Source: an uncultured Acetatifactor sp. | GTDB taxonomy: Bacteria; Bacillota; Clostridia; Lachnospirales; Lachnospiraceae | Reading direction: 5' to 3' | DNA length: 12,796 bases | Assembly (NCBI GenBank): GCA_910583845.1 | Contig: CAJUAB010000047.1 | Span: 1-12,796, forward strand | Shown here: positions 6,072 through 12,796 of the stretch, piece after piece | Layout of the letters: each line of letters begins with the position of its first letter | Position numbering within the stretch: position 1 is the stretch's first letter | Notes under the pieces: generated by a model | The model's database searches: none | Seen by the model: only the letters and a program-made list of their open reading frames with translations | What the model was told of the DNA's origin: nothing | Position numbers and translations under genes: made by a program

Positions 6072-7337
6072 CTACTGAGCTTTTTTTACAGGAATGCTTC
6101 TGGGGAAGGTCAACGGCTGGCTGGCGCCCTCCACGCAGTCTTTGGTGACCACACATCTGCCAATGGTATCGTCCGAGGGAATCTGATACATCAAATCCAT
6201 CATCACACTCTCCATGATGGAACGCAGCCCCCTGGCCCCGGTCTTTCTCTCAAAGGCCTTATCCGCGATGGCCGCGATGGCATCCTCCTCAAATTGCAGG
6301 TCTACCTCATCAAACTCAAACAGCTTCTGATACTGCTTGATCAGAGCGCTCTTGGGTTCCTTGAGAATCCGTACCAGGGCCTCTCTGTCCAGGCCTTGCA
6401 GGGACACATTGATGGGCACACGGCCCACAAACTCCGGAATCAGGCCGAATTTCACCAGATCCTGGGGCGTTACCTCCTGTAGCAGTTCCCCGATCTCCTT
6501 GGTGGACTTTTGGCTCACCACCGTATTGAAACCGATGGATTTGCGGTCCAGCCTGGACTCCACGATCTTCTCCAGCCCGTCAAACGCGCCGCCGCAGATG
6601 AACAGGATATTGGTGGTGTCAATCTGGATCAGGTCCTGATGGGGATGCTTCCTGCCTCCCTGGGGCGGCACACTGGCTACCGTCCCCTCCACGATTTTCA
6701 GAAGGGCCTGCTGCACTCCCTCGCCGGACACATCCCGGGTGATGGATACATTCTCCCCCTTCTTGGTAATCTTGTCGATCTCATCAATATAGATTATGCC
6801 ATACTGCGCCCTGTCCACGTCATAATCCGCCGCCTGTATCAGCTTAAGCAGAATGTTCTCCACATCCTCGCCCACATAGCCGGCCTCGGTGAGTGTGGTT
6901 GCATCCGCGATGGCAAAGGGCACATTTATGATCTTGGCCAGTGTCTGCGCAAGATAAGTCTTGCCCGAACCGGTGGGACCGATCATAATAATATTACTCT
7001 TTTGCAGCTCCACATCATTTGTATCCTTCGGTGCCGTCACCCGTTTATAATGGTTGTATACGGCCACTGACAGCACCTTTTTGGCCTGTTCCTGTCCAAT
7101 CACATAATCGTCCAGGAATGCCTTGATTTCCTTTGGCTTCAGGAGTTTGATATCCTGTTCCTGCAGGACAGTTTCCTCTTCCTCCTCCAGCTCTTCCTCC
7201 AAAATATCCTCGCAGATCTCAACACACTCGTCGCATATATATACCCCTGCCGGTCCCGCGATCAGCTTTTTGACCTGATTCTGGGATTTATTGCAGAACG
7301 AGCATCTGATTTCGCCGTCAAAATTTTTACCTGCCAT
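6072..7337 (-). CDS. clpX: ATP-dependent Clp protease ATP-binding subunit ClpX
   Basis: ClpX is the AAA+ unfoldase that selects substrates and threads them into ClpP. The 421-residue product has the N-terminal zinc-binding domain (Cys12, Cys15, Cys35, Cys38) and an acidic linker (46-57). The ATPase carries Walker A GPTGSGKT (120-127), pore loop GYVGE (153-157), Walker B IIYIDE (181-186), the RKH loop (229-231), the ClpP-docking IGF loop (268-270), GRVP (305-308) and sensor 2 GARG (367-370). Nothing essential is missing. The ATG at 7337 is preceded by AGAGGTA about 11 bases upstream. It lies 128 bp downstream of clpP with no terminator between, so clpP and clpX probably share the clpP promoter. 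Confidence 0.97.
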   Translation of the reverse strand: MAGKNFDGEIRCSFCNKSQNQVKKLIAGPAGVYICDECVEICEDILEEELEEEEETVLQEQDIKLLKPKEIKAFLDDYVIGQEQAKKVLSVAVYNHYKRVTAPKDTNDVELQKSNIIMIGPTGSGKTYLAQTLAKIINVPFAIADATTLTEAGYVGEDVENILLKLIQAADYDVDRAQYGIIYIDEIDKITKKGENVSITRDVSGEGVQQALLKIVEGTVASVPPQGGRKHPHQDLIQIDTTNILFICGGAFDGLEKIVESRLDRKSIGFNTVVSQKSTKEIGELLQEVTPQDLVKFGLIPEFVGRVPINVSLQGLDREALVRILKEPKSALIKQYQKLFEFDEVDLQFEEDAIAAIADKAFERKTGARGLRSIMESVMMDLMYQIPSDDTIGRCVVTKDCVEGASQPLTFPRSIPVKKAQ

Positions 7338-7363
7338 TCTTACATTTACCTCTTCCCGCGTAC

Positions 7364-7442
7364 CCCAGGCAATCCCTGGGATATCGCATTTCCTCTATCT
7401 CCATCGCGGAAAGCCCAAGCGGCCTCCCGTGATCAAACACGG
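7364..7442 (-). other. Two hairpins in the clpP-clpX spacer
   Basis: The spacer carries CCCAGG/CCTGGG (7364-7369/7375-7380, 5-nt loop) and CCGTG/CACGG (7427-7431/7438-7442, 6-nt loop). Neither is followed by a T tract. Both fit RNA-stabilising or processing stems between co-transcribed genes. A 25-codon frame here lacks support as a gene. Confidence 0.4.
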
Positions 7443-7465
7443 CGCAATAAGCACACGCTCCCCGG

Positions 7466-8077
7466 CTAGGAATTCTTTTCCCCTGTCTCAATCATGGTGT
7501 GAGAACTGAGTATCTTATCGATCAGGCCATATTCCAGAGCCTCTTCGGCGCTCTTCCAGTTGTCTCTCTCCGTGTCGGCACACACAGTTTCATAGTCCTT
7601 ACCGGTGTTTTCCGCCAGCATACGGTTCAATTTCTCTTTCGTCTTCAGAATATGCTTCGCGGCAATCTCAATCTCCGTAGCCTGCCCCTGAGTCCCGCCC
7701 AGAGGCTGGTGAATCATGATCTCCGCGTTGGGCAGGGCGTAGCGCTTGCCCTTCGCGCCGCCTGCCAGCAGAAAAGCGCCCATGCTCGCCGCCATACCGA
7801 TGCAGACCGTAGCCACATCGCATTTGATATACCGCATGGTGTCATAGATCGCCATGCCCGCTGTCACACTGCCGCCGGGACTGTTGATGTACAGATGGAT
7901 ATCCTTCTCCGGGTCCTCGGACTCCAGAAAGAGCAGCTGTGCTACCACAAGACTGGCCGTCACCTCGTTGACCTCTTCTCCCAGGAAAATGATCCGATCC
8001 TTTAACAGTCTGGAATAAATATCATAAGACCGCTCACCCTTGCTGGTCTGTTCAATGACATAAGGTACTAAACTCAT
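7466..8077 (-). CDS. clpP: ATP-dependent Clp protease proteolytic subunit ClpP
   Basis: ClpP is the serine peptidase that forms a 14-mer chamber capped by ClpX or another Clp ATPase. The catalytic triad is present at the family-typical positions: Ser98 in GMAASMGA, His123 in MIHQPLGG and Asp172 in TERDNW. The oxyanion segment SPGGS is at 66-70. The processed N terminus begins LVPYVIEQT, as in other ClpP proteins, and the length of 203 residues is usual. The ATG at 8077 has AGGAGG five bases upstream. Its own sigma-A promoter lies about 83 bp upstream, and no CtsR-type or CIRCE operator is seen in the leader. It heads a clpP-clpX unit. Confidence 0.97.
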   Translation of the reverse strand: MSLVPYVIEQTSKGERSYDIYSRLLKDRIIFLGEEVNEVTASLVVAQLLFLESEDPEKDIHLYINSPGGSVTAGMAIYDTMRYIKCDVATVCIGMAASMGAFLLAGGAKGKRYALPNAEIMIHQPLGGTQGQATEIEIAAKHILKTKEKLNRMLAENTGKDYETVCADTERDNWKSAEEALEYGLIDKILSSHTMIETGEKNS

Positions 8078-8159
8078 ATACGCCTCCTGTTTGCGTTCCG
8101 AATATTAAACATTTCTCACGTCTTCCCGACATATTGTATATCATGCCGGACGCAAGCAC

Positions 8160-8188
8160 ATTATACATTACTCGCTGTTTATTTACAA
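8160..8188 (-). promoter_or_regulatory. Promoter of clpP-clpX
   Basis: On the minus strand there is -35 TTGTAA (8183-8188), a 17-bp spacer and a perfect -10 TATAAT (8160-8165). Transcription would begin near 8153, giving a leader of about 75 nt. It lies just past the tig terminator, so clpPX can be expressed separately from tig. Confidence 0.78.
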
Positions 8189-8189
8189 T

Positions 8190-8233
8190 CGCAAAACAGA
8201 GGATTTCATAAAAAATTAATCAATCCTCTGTTT
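8190..8233 (-). terminator. Intrinsic terminator after tig
   Basis: AAACAGAGGATT (8194-8205) and AATCCTCTGTTT (8222-8233) form a perfect 12-bp stem with a 16-nt AT-rich loop, 28 bp after the tig stop. The minus-strand tail after the stem is short (TGCG following TTT), so termination may be partial and allow some read-through into clpP. Confidence 0.72.
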
Positions 8234-8261
8234 GTCCGCACGTTTCCTTCAGTTATAGAGC

Positions 8262-9575
8262 CTACTTTGCGTCTTCTGTCTCCTGCGCCGCGGTTTCCTC
8301 GGCGTTCTCCACCACGAACTCCACAGCCTTGTTCACGCAGATATCTTCCATCACCTGCTTTTTGCCGCCTTCGCCCAAAAGCTCTTTCACCTTGTCCACT
8401 TCCATCTTATAGCTCTCGGCCATCTTGGCTGCCTCGGCTTCAAACTCCTCCTCGGTGGCCTCCATATTTTCGGCGGCGGCCACAGCCTCCAGCACCAGAC
8501 GGGACTGAATACGCTTCAGCGCCTGGGGCTTCACCTGCTCCAGAAGTGTCCTGGAGTCAGCACCGGTAAACTGCATATACTGCTCCATGGTCAGACCCTG
8601 CATCTGCAATCTCTGCGCAAAATCTTCCACCATCTGCCTCTGCTGCGTCTCCAGCATGGCATCGGGAATCTCCATCTGCGCGTCCTCAATGATGGCATTT
8701 ATGACAGCCTCTTCCTTGGCGCTCTTAGCTGCCTCGGCCTTGCGCTCCGCTACCTTCTTTCTGGTGTCCTCTCTGTACTCGGCCAGCGTCTCAAACTCAG
8801 ATACCTCCGCCGCGAACTCATCGTCCAGTTCGGGAAGCTCTTTTTCTTTGATCTCTTTTACGGTGCATTTGAACACTGCCGCCTTGCCGGCCAGTTCAGC
8901 CGCCTGGTAGTCCTCGGGGAAAGTGACGTTGACATCCGTCTCCTTGCCGATCTCAGCGCCGATCAGTGCTTCCTCAAAGCCGGGGATAAACGCACCGGAA
9001 CCGATGGTCAGGGAGTGGTCCGTACCCTTGCCGCCCTCAAAGGCCACGCCGTCCACAAAGCCTTCAAAGTCAATGACGGTCATGTCCCCGTCTCTGACGG
9101 GCCTGTCCTCCACAGCAACAATCCTCGCGCTGTTCTCGCGCTCTCTGTTTATATCCGCGTCAATCTCTTCCTCCGTAACCTCCAGATCCGCAGCCGGCAC
9201 CTTCACGCCCTTGTACGCCCCCAGGGTAACCTCCGGTTTCAGAGCAACCTCCGCGGTAAAGATAAAGGGCTTGCCCGCCTCGATCTGCACCACATTGATT
9301 TTGGGCTGAGACACCACCGCCTCCCCGCAGTTCTCCAGTTCCTTCTCATAGGCCTCGGGAATCAGCGCGTTGGCCGCGTCTTCATAAAATACTTCCTTGC
9401 CGTACATCTGCTCAATCAGCTTGCGGGGAGCCTTGCCCTTGCGGAAGCCGGGAATACTGATCCGATTTTTCTCTTTCTGGTAGGCGGCGTTGATGGCCTT
9501 CTCCAATTCCTCCGCAGGAACTTCGATGGTCAGCATGGCCATATTCTTTTCCAATTTTTCAACCTGTAAACTCAT
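8262..9575 (-). CDS. tig: Trigger factor (ribosome-bound chaperone and prolyl isomerase)
   Basis: Trigger factor is the first chaperone to meet nascent chains at the ribosome exit tunnel. The 437-residue product has the N-terminal ribosome-binding domain with the GFRKGKAPR docking motif (43-51). An FKBP-type prolyl-isomerase domain follows (about 155-245, including VIDFEGFVDG and GSGAFIPGFEEALIG). A long helical C-terminal chaperone domain ends in an acidic Ala/Glu tail. The length is normal. The ATG at 9575 has GGAGG nine bases upstream. Its own promoter (9652-9680) and terminator (8190-8233) suggest an independent transcript within the tig-clpP-clpX block. A possible read-through source is the ABC gene upstream, since no terminator separates them. 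Confidence 0.97.
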   Translation of the reverse strand: MSLQVEKLEKNMAMLTIEVPAEELEKAINAAYQKEKNRISIPGFRKGKAPRKLIEQMYGKEVFYEDAANALIPEAYEKELENCGEAVVSQPKINVVQIEAGKPFIFTAEVALKPEVTLGAYKGVKVPAADLEVTEEEIDADINRERENSARIVAVEDRPVRDGDMTVIDFEGFVDGVAFEGGKGTDHSLTIGSGAFIPGFEEALIGAEIGKETDVNVTFPEDYQAAELAGKAAVFKCTVKEIKEKELPELDDEFAAEVSEFETLAEYREDTRKKVAERKAEAAKSAKEEAVINAIIEDAQMEIPDAMLETQQRQMVEDFAQRLQMQGLTMEQYMQFTGADSRTLLEQVKPQALKRIQSRLVLEAVAAAENMEATEEEFEAEAAKMAESYKMEVDKVKELLGEGGKKQVMEDICVNKAVEFVVENAEETAAQETEDAK

Positions 9576-9651
9576 TTATCATTTCCTCCTTCATCGCCCC
9601 TGTATCTTCACATGCCAGCCACCAAGCGAACATGATCACAGTCATTTGAAG

Positions 9652-9680
9652 ATTATACCATAAGACAGCCCGTGATGCAA
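9652..9680 (-). promoter_or_regulatory. Promoter of tig with extended -10
   Basis: On the minus strand there is -35 TTGCAT (9675-9680), a 17-bp spacer and TGG directly before a perfect -10 TATAAT (9652-9657). This forms an extended -10 element. It begins only 18 bp after the stop of the ABC transporter gene. The leader to the tig ATG is about 70 nt. Confidence 0.82.
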
Positions 9681-9697
9681 ATGTTTTTTACGTAATT

Positions 9698-11092
9698 CTA
9701 CTCCCCTGTATGGGTATGGGTTGCCACCAACAGCGCGCTGTTTGCTCCGCAGCGGTGAATATAGCGTCTGGTCCGGCGGCGGCTCTCCTCATCCAGCCCT
9801 CCGTAGGGTTCATCCAGCAAAATCACATCGCCCCCTGCCGCCATGGCGCGGGCCACGGCCACCCGGCGCTTCATGCCGCCGCTGAGTTCCCGGCAGGGCC
9901 TGTCCAGTTCCTCCTGCGCCAGCAGCTGACAGAGATGCTCCCTGGACTTTTCCCTGTCCCCGGTCACCATGTCCACATTGACCAACGCGCTGTATTCCTC
10001 GCAGAGCCGGTCTTCCTGAAAAACCATGGAAATCCGGCTGCCATGACGCCTGATCCCGTCTGCCGCCATTTCCCCATCCGGTTTCTCCAATCCCGCAATC
10101 AGCCGAAGCAGCGTGGTTTTACCGCTCCCGGAAGGACTGCGGAAGAAGTAAGTCTTCCCTCTCTCATAGCGGGCCGTCACATCCCGCAGCACTTTTTTGC
10201 CGGAATAGCTCTTGCTCACATGAGACAACTCCAGCACCACCTGCGCCGTATCCTGCCCCTGTCCGCTTTCCTGACTGCGGGCTGTTTCCCGCGCCCCTGT
10301 GTTGCGCCCGCCATGGGACGCCGCCCCGCAGGCCCGGCACCGGGGCTCCCATCGCTGAAACCCCTGCCACACAGCCAGCACCGCCTTTTCGCAGAGCGCG
10401 CTGGCTAGGATCGTCACCGCCGTCCAGGCCAGTACGCCCGCCGTATCCAGATAAATTTTGGACAGATACAGCTGCTCCCCCACAGACAGGGCCGGGATGC
10501 CGATCACCTCCGCCGCCACGCCGGACTTCCAGCTCATGCCCGCGCAGATCCGGATGGCGCTGTCCAGATAAGGTTTCAGGGCGGGTCTGTAAATATAGAA
10601 AAAGCGGTTCCATGCCGGAATCCTGAGCACCTGCGCCATCTCCAGCAGACGCCGGTCCACATGCCGTATCCCCTCCAGCGTATTCACATAGATATTGGGA
10701 AGGACAATGCAAAAACTGACCGCGGTGGCCAGCACGCCGCTGCGCCACCAGATCAGGAAAAGCACCACAAAAGAAGCCACCGGAATGGCTTTCAGCAGCG
10801 ACATAACGGGAGAAAGCACTTCCTCCACCAGGGAAAAGCGGCCGCTGGCGGCCGCCAGCAGGAGCCCCAGCGCAAACCCTGCGGTAAATCCTGTCCCGAT
10901 CCGCAGCAGGGAGCTTCCCACTGTCAGCCAGAAGGTTCCTGTGGAGACCTGTTTCGCGAGAACTCCCAGTGTCTCCAGCGGCCCCACCAGCAGAATGCGG
11001 TTGTTCACCAGACTGGCGGCCAGCTGCCACACCAGAATCCAGAACGCCGCAATGATCACTTTTTTTCCATATTTTACTGAAACTTTTTTCAT
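9698..11092 (-). CDS. ABC transporter permease fused to its ATPase (SsuC/SsuB-like)
   Basis: One 464-residue polypeptide joins two usually separate subunits of a nitrate/sulfonate/taurine-type importer. Residues 1-245 form a permease with about six membrane spans and the coupling-loop region EMAQVLRIPAWNRFFYIYRPALKP (151-174, given here in pieces: EMAQVLRIPAW, RPALKP). A hydrophilic linker rich in Gly, Arg and Ala spans about 246-285. Residues 286-464 are the ATPase, with Walker A SPSGSGKT (319-326, first Gly replaced by Ser), Q-loop Gln359, signature LSGGMKRR (403-410), Walker B VILLDEP (423-429) and switch His459. It ends five residues after that His, so the usual C-terminal tail is missing. 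The ATG at 11092 begins a typical permease N terminus but has only a weak GAGA-type ribosome binding site. The substrate is unknown. The binding protein precedes it by 141 bp. Confidence 0.85.
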   Translation of the reverse strand: MKKVSVKYGKKVIIAAFWILVWQLAASLVNNRILLVGPLETLGVLAKQVSTGTFWLTVGSSLLRIGTGFTAGFALGLLLAAASGRFSLVEEVLSPVMSLLKAIPVASFVVLFLIWWRSGVLATAVSFCIVLPNIYVNTLEGIRHVDRRLLEMAQVLRIPAWNRFFYIYRPALKPYLDSAIRICAGMSWKSGVAAEVIGIPALSVGEQLYLSKIYLDTAGVLAWTAVTILASALCEKAVLAVWQGFQRWEPRCRACGAASHGGRNTGARETARSQESGQGQDTAQVVLELSHVSKSYSGKKVLRDVTARYERGKTYFFRSPSGSGKTTLLRLIAGLEKPDGEMAADGIRRHGSRISMVFQEDRLCEEYSALVNVDMVTGDREKSREHLCQLLAQEELDRPCRELSGGMKRRVAVARAMAAGGDVILLDEPYGGLDEESRRRTRRYIHRCGANSALLVATHTHTGE

Positions 11093-11136
11093 ATCTCTTT
11101 TTCCGCCAGAGCGTGTCTGAAAAATGCTTTCTATTA

Positions 11137-11160
11137 GATGTGCAGATGTGCAGATGTGCG
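11137..11160. repeat. Three tandem copies of GATGTGCA
   Basis: The 8-bp unit GATGTGCA occurs three times in a row (11137-11144, 11145-11152, 11153-11160), the last copy ending in G. It lies about 45 bp upstream of the permease-ATPase ATG, in the spacer after the binding-protein gene. A unit of eight can slip during replication and would alter the spacer length. Confidence 0.75.
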
Positions 11161-11179
11161 TCACCGTTTGTGGGAGATT

Positions 11180-11232
11180 GGTGCCAGATGACACCGCATA
11201 GCGGGCTATACTGCCCGAATCCGCATCCGGTG
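11180..11232 (-). promoter_or_regulatory. Alternative stem-loops between binding protein and permease
   Basis: Several pairings compete just after the binding-protein stop: CGGGC/GCCCG (11202-11206/11213-11217), an outer CACCG/CGGTG (11192-11196/11228-11232), GGTG/CACC (11180-11183/11192-11195) and a 7-bp CCAGATG/CATCCGG (11184-11190/11224-11230). The last has a G.U pair only in the minus-strand RNA; on the plus strand that position is an A/C mismatch. Such intercistronic stems often protect the binding-protein message and lower expression of the membrane subunit. No T tract follows. Confidence 0.45.
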
Positions 11233-11233
11233 G

Positions 11234-12235
11234 TCAGGGGATATAATAAAAGTCCTCCCCCGGCAGAGCGCCGCCCACTGCCGCAGGGTCCTGCTCAAAC
11301 AACACCTGTAGATACCCTGACAGGGCCTGCCGCATTTCCGCGCCGTCTATATAGGTAATATTACACCGGGAAATCGCCTGCCGCGCAATGGGTTCCTCTG
11401 CCACAATTCCCGCCGCCGTCACCAGTACGGCCCCCTGATCCGGGTCCTCCTGTATGGACAGGACGCTGGCGGCATGTTCCTCCAGAAAACGCCCCACCGC
11501 CTCCGGATACTCCTGCAAAAAGGCATTCCGCACCACCGTCACACCGGTGACCATACTGCTGCCGCCCTCCCCTTGGGCCAGCTCCCACTGTTCATTCAGA
11601 TCCAGTGCCACGCCCAGCGCTTCGTTCCGGGCACAGGCCACGGTGACAAAGGGCTGGGGCAGCAGTCCGACAGCCTGGGGCTGCTCCGCCAGCAGCGCCG
11701 CCACTTCCGTGGCCTCGGAGCGGTACTCCAGCGTACATTCGGACAGGTCAATGCCATTTACCTTAAGCAGATATTGCAGCACATAGTCCGGGGTAGTTCC
11801 CCTGCCGGTGAGGTAGATGGTCCTGCCCCGCAGACTCTCCATACTGTCCACGGTATTGTCCCCGGACACCAGGTACAGTACCCCCAAAGTGTTAATGTCG
11901 ATGACGGAGATCCCCCCTTCCGTCTTGTTGTACAGCACACTGGCCACATTGGCGGGAATCAGCGCAATATCCAGTTCCCCCTTGATCATCAGCGGCAGCA
12001 GCTCGTCCGCCGACACCGCCATGGTAAATGTATACTCCTGTGCCGCCTGCCCGTCCCGGGCCTGTTCCTGCAAAAAAACCAGCCCCATAGATGTGGGGCC
12101 TTTCAGACCGCCTACCCGCACAGCGTCAGGCTCCGCCTGCCGCCCGCACCCCGCAAGCATCCCCAACAGCAGTCCCGCTATCATCGCAAACATCCGTACC
12201 TTACCGGCCCTTCCCGATTGTCCCTTTTTTCTCAT
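11234..12235 (-). CDS. Lipoprotein substrate-binding protein of the ABC importer
   Basis: This is a surface-anchored binding protein with a basic N terminus, a hydrophobic stretch (FAMIAGLLLGM) and the lipobox LAGC. The Cys, residue 30 from this start, would be lipid-modified. The mature part opens VRVGGLKGPTSMGL and resembles the NMT1/THI5 and SsuA/TauA group, about 333 residues in all. The ligand cannot be inferred; sulfonates, nitrate-like anions and thiamine precursors are all bound in this group. No TPP-riboswitch motif is seen upstream. The ATG at 12235 was chosen because AAAGGA lies 12 bases before it; the ATG at 12247, four codons upstream, directly abuts that motif. The next gene supplies the permease and ATPase. 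Confidence 0.85.
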   Translation of the reverse strand: MRKKGQSGRAGKVRMFAMIAGLLLGMLAGCGRQAEPDAVRVGGLKGPTSMGLVFLQEQARDGQAAQEYTFTMAVSADELLPLMIKGELDIALIPANVASVLYNKTEGGISVIDINTLGVLYLVSGDNTVDSMESLRGRTIYLTGRGTTPDYVLQYLLKVNGIDLSECTLEYRSEATEVAALLAEQPQAVGLLPQPFVTVACARNEALGVALDLNEQWELAQGEGGSSMVTGVTVVRNAFLQEYPEAVGRFLEEHAASVLSIQEDPDQGAVLVTAAGIVAEEPIARQAISRCNITYIDGAEMRQALSGYLQVLFEQDPAAVGGALPGEDFYYIP

Positions 12236-12274
12236 AATGATTTTCATTCCTTTCGCGCAAGATTAAGCACAGAC

Positions 12275-12658
12275 GATTGTGAAACGTTCTCCGCAATTGT
12301 CTGAATATCCGGCAGGCCATTGTATCCCTGGCTTTCCTCCTGTCATCCGCAGCAGAATCCGCACTCCGCAGCAGTCTTTTCAGCTGCCTGCAAAACGCTC
12401 CGCGAAGGGATCTGGAAGCAAATTCGCTTCATTCGGCGGCTAGTCGCCCTGATATGGTTTATACAGCCACACTGTTTCAATAAGATTAGGGTGTAAAAAG
12501 GATATCCAGTCAAAATGGCTTGTGCAATTATTCCCAAAAATCAAAAGTCAAAGCACTCTGTAAGTGGCTATTGGCTACGGATTTTTGTGCAATATGACAG
12601 CGGATTTTTAAAATTTGTCATTTTGACACCTTAACTTCAATAAGGAAGTTTCACAATC
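12275..12658. mobile_element. Possible MITE-like segment bounded by 11-bp inverted repeats
   Basis: GATTGTGAAAC (12275-12285) is exactly complementary to GTTTCACAATC (12648-12658), bracketing 384 bp of gene-free DNA. Similarity seems to continue inward with small gaps (GTTCTCC versus TTCCTT). Inside are three hairpins: GCAGC/GCTGC (12368/12387), GAAGC/GCTTC (12415/12430) and GGCG/CGCC (12435/12448). There are also a direct repeat TCCGCAGCAG (12346 and 12365), two copies of CGGATTTTT (12578, 12601) and two of TTGTGCAAT. No clear target-site duplication is visible. It could equally be a regulatory leader of the binding-protein gene. Confidence 0.3.
12616..12638. promoter_or_regulatory. Operator-like palindrome TGTCATTTTGACA
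   Basis: The palindrome TGTCA-TTT-TGACA lies within about 12617-12629, followed by AACTTC/GAAGTT-type symmetry (about 12633-12650). Both sit 15 to 50 bp downstream of the -10 at 12665-12670, a position where a repressor could block transcription. No cognate regulator is identified. Confidence 0.35.
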
Positions 12659-12664
12659 AGATCC

Positions 12665-12693
12665 AGTATATTTCATATTCCTGGCAGAGTCAA
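12665..12693 (-). promoter_or_regulatory. Near-consensus promoter upstream of the binding-protein gene
   Basis: On the minus strand there is -35 TTGACT (12688-12693), a 17-bp spacer and -10 TATACT (12665-12670). It points to the ABC genes, but the nearest gene start is about 420 bp away. Either a long leader or a separate small RNA would be made. The GC-rich hairpins at 12368-12448 would lie in that leader. Confidence 0.65.
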
Positions 12694-12723
12694 TATTCCG
12701 CACAAAATATCAGTGCTTTGAAA

Positions 12724-12796
12724 ATTCATTCCCGCCACCTGTGCGTCCCCGCATTTCATTCCCGCCATCTATGCGTCCCCGCATTTCATTCCCGCC
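12724..12796. repeat. 30-bp tandem repeat running off the right edge
   Basis: Two full 30-bp units (12724-12753, 12754-12783) and a 13-bp partial one (12784-12796) share TTCATTCCCGCC and GCGTCCCCGCA. The full copies differ at three positions (first base and the ACCTGTGCG/ATCTATGCG part). There are no unique spacers, so it is not a CRISPR array. On the minus strand one frame stays open (GGNEMRGR repeated) and stops at a TGA near 12711, so a repeat-bearing protein end entering from the right is possible, but the copy differences change amino acids. The array size is unknown. Confidence 0.75.

Noticed and set aside
5026..6078. 350-codon plus-strand frame opposite engB and the YtvI-like gene
   Set aside because: It mirrors two well-supported genes; its Ser/Thr/His-rich sequence shows no domain.
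8090..8260. CtsR or CIRCE operator controlling clpP
   Set aside because: No tandem GGTCAAA-type heptads and no TTAGCACTC-N9-GAGTGCTAA sequence are visible.
10164..11030. 288-codon minus-strand frame inside the permease-ATPase gene
   Set aside because: It is a shifted frame rich in Gly, Arg and Ala, as expected from GC-rich coding DNA; the main frame carries the transporter motifs.
12343..12537. 64-codon minus-strand frame in the right-hand intergenic region
   Set aside because: No ribosome binding site, no recognisable motif, and it runs through hairpins and direct repeats that explain the region better.
12248..12660. TPP or T-box riboswitch ahead of the binding-protein gene
   Set aside because: Neither the CTGAGA and ACCTGATC-type TPP motifs nor the T-box GGTGGNACCGCG motif could be found on the minus strand.
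12724..12796. CRISPR array at the right edge
   Set aside because: The 30-bp units abut each other with no unique spacers between them.

Overview
The window looks like chromosomal DNA of a clostridial Firmicute, most likely Lachnospiraceae. The basis is strong AGGAGG-type ribosome binding sites, TTGnnn-17-TATAAT promoters, moderately high GC, a tRNA without an encoded CCA end, and the block order trigger factor - clpP - clpX - engB. That placement is inference from gene content and style, not a database result. All recognised protein genes lie on the minus strand, so transcription runs from right to left.

Reading in the direction of transcription, the right edge (12248-12796) has no convincing gene. 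It holds a 30-bp tandem repeat running off the window, a near-consensus promoter (12665-12693), operator-like palindromes and a GC-rich set of hairpins. Most of it is bracketed by an 11-bp inverted repeat (12275/12658). Next comes a two-gene ABC uptake system: a lipoprotein substrate-binding protein (11234-12235), then one polypeptide that joins the membrane permease to its ATPase (9698-11092). The spacer between them carries hairpins that could exclude each other and a short 8-bp tandem repeat.

The centre is a housekeeping protein-quality block. Trigger factor (tig) has its own extended promoter and a terminator. clpP and clpX follow from a separate promoter, then the ribosome-assembly GTPase engB and an overlapping AI-2E/YtvI-type membrane protein, ending at a clear intrinsic terminator (4201-4239). 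Newborn chains are handled by Tig and damaged ones by ClpXP.

The left part is a probable regulatory operon: an ECF sigma factor, an overlapping membrane anti-sigma-like protein started at TTG, and a possible 40-residue microprotein overlapping its stop. An OmpR-type response regulator follows, whose receiver has lost its acidic pocket and conserved lysine, then the dipeptidase PepD. At the far left are a 10-bp inverted repeat, tRNA-Pro (anticodon AGG) with its own promoter and terminator, and a plus-strand terminator from a gene beyond the edge.

The best candidates for something undescribed are the sigma/anti-sigma/microprotein/degenerate-receiver cluster, the permease-ATPase fusion and the structured non-coding segment at the right edge.
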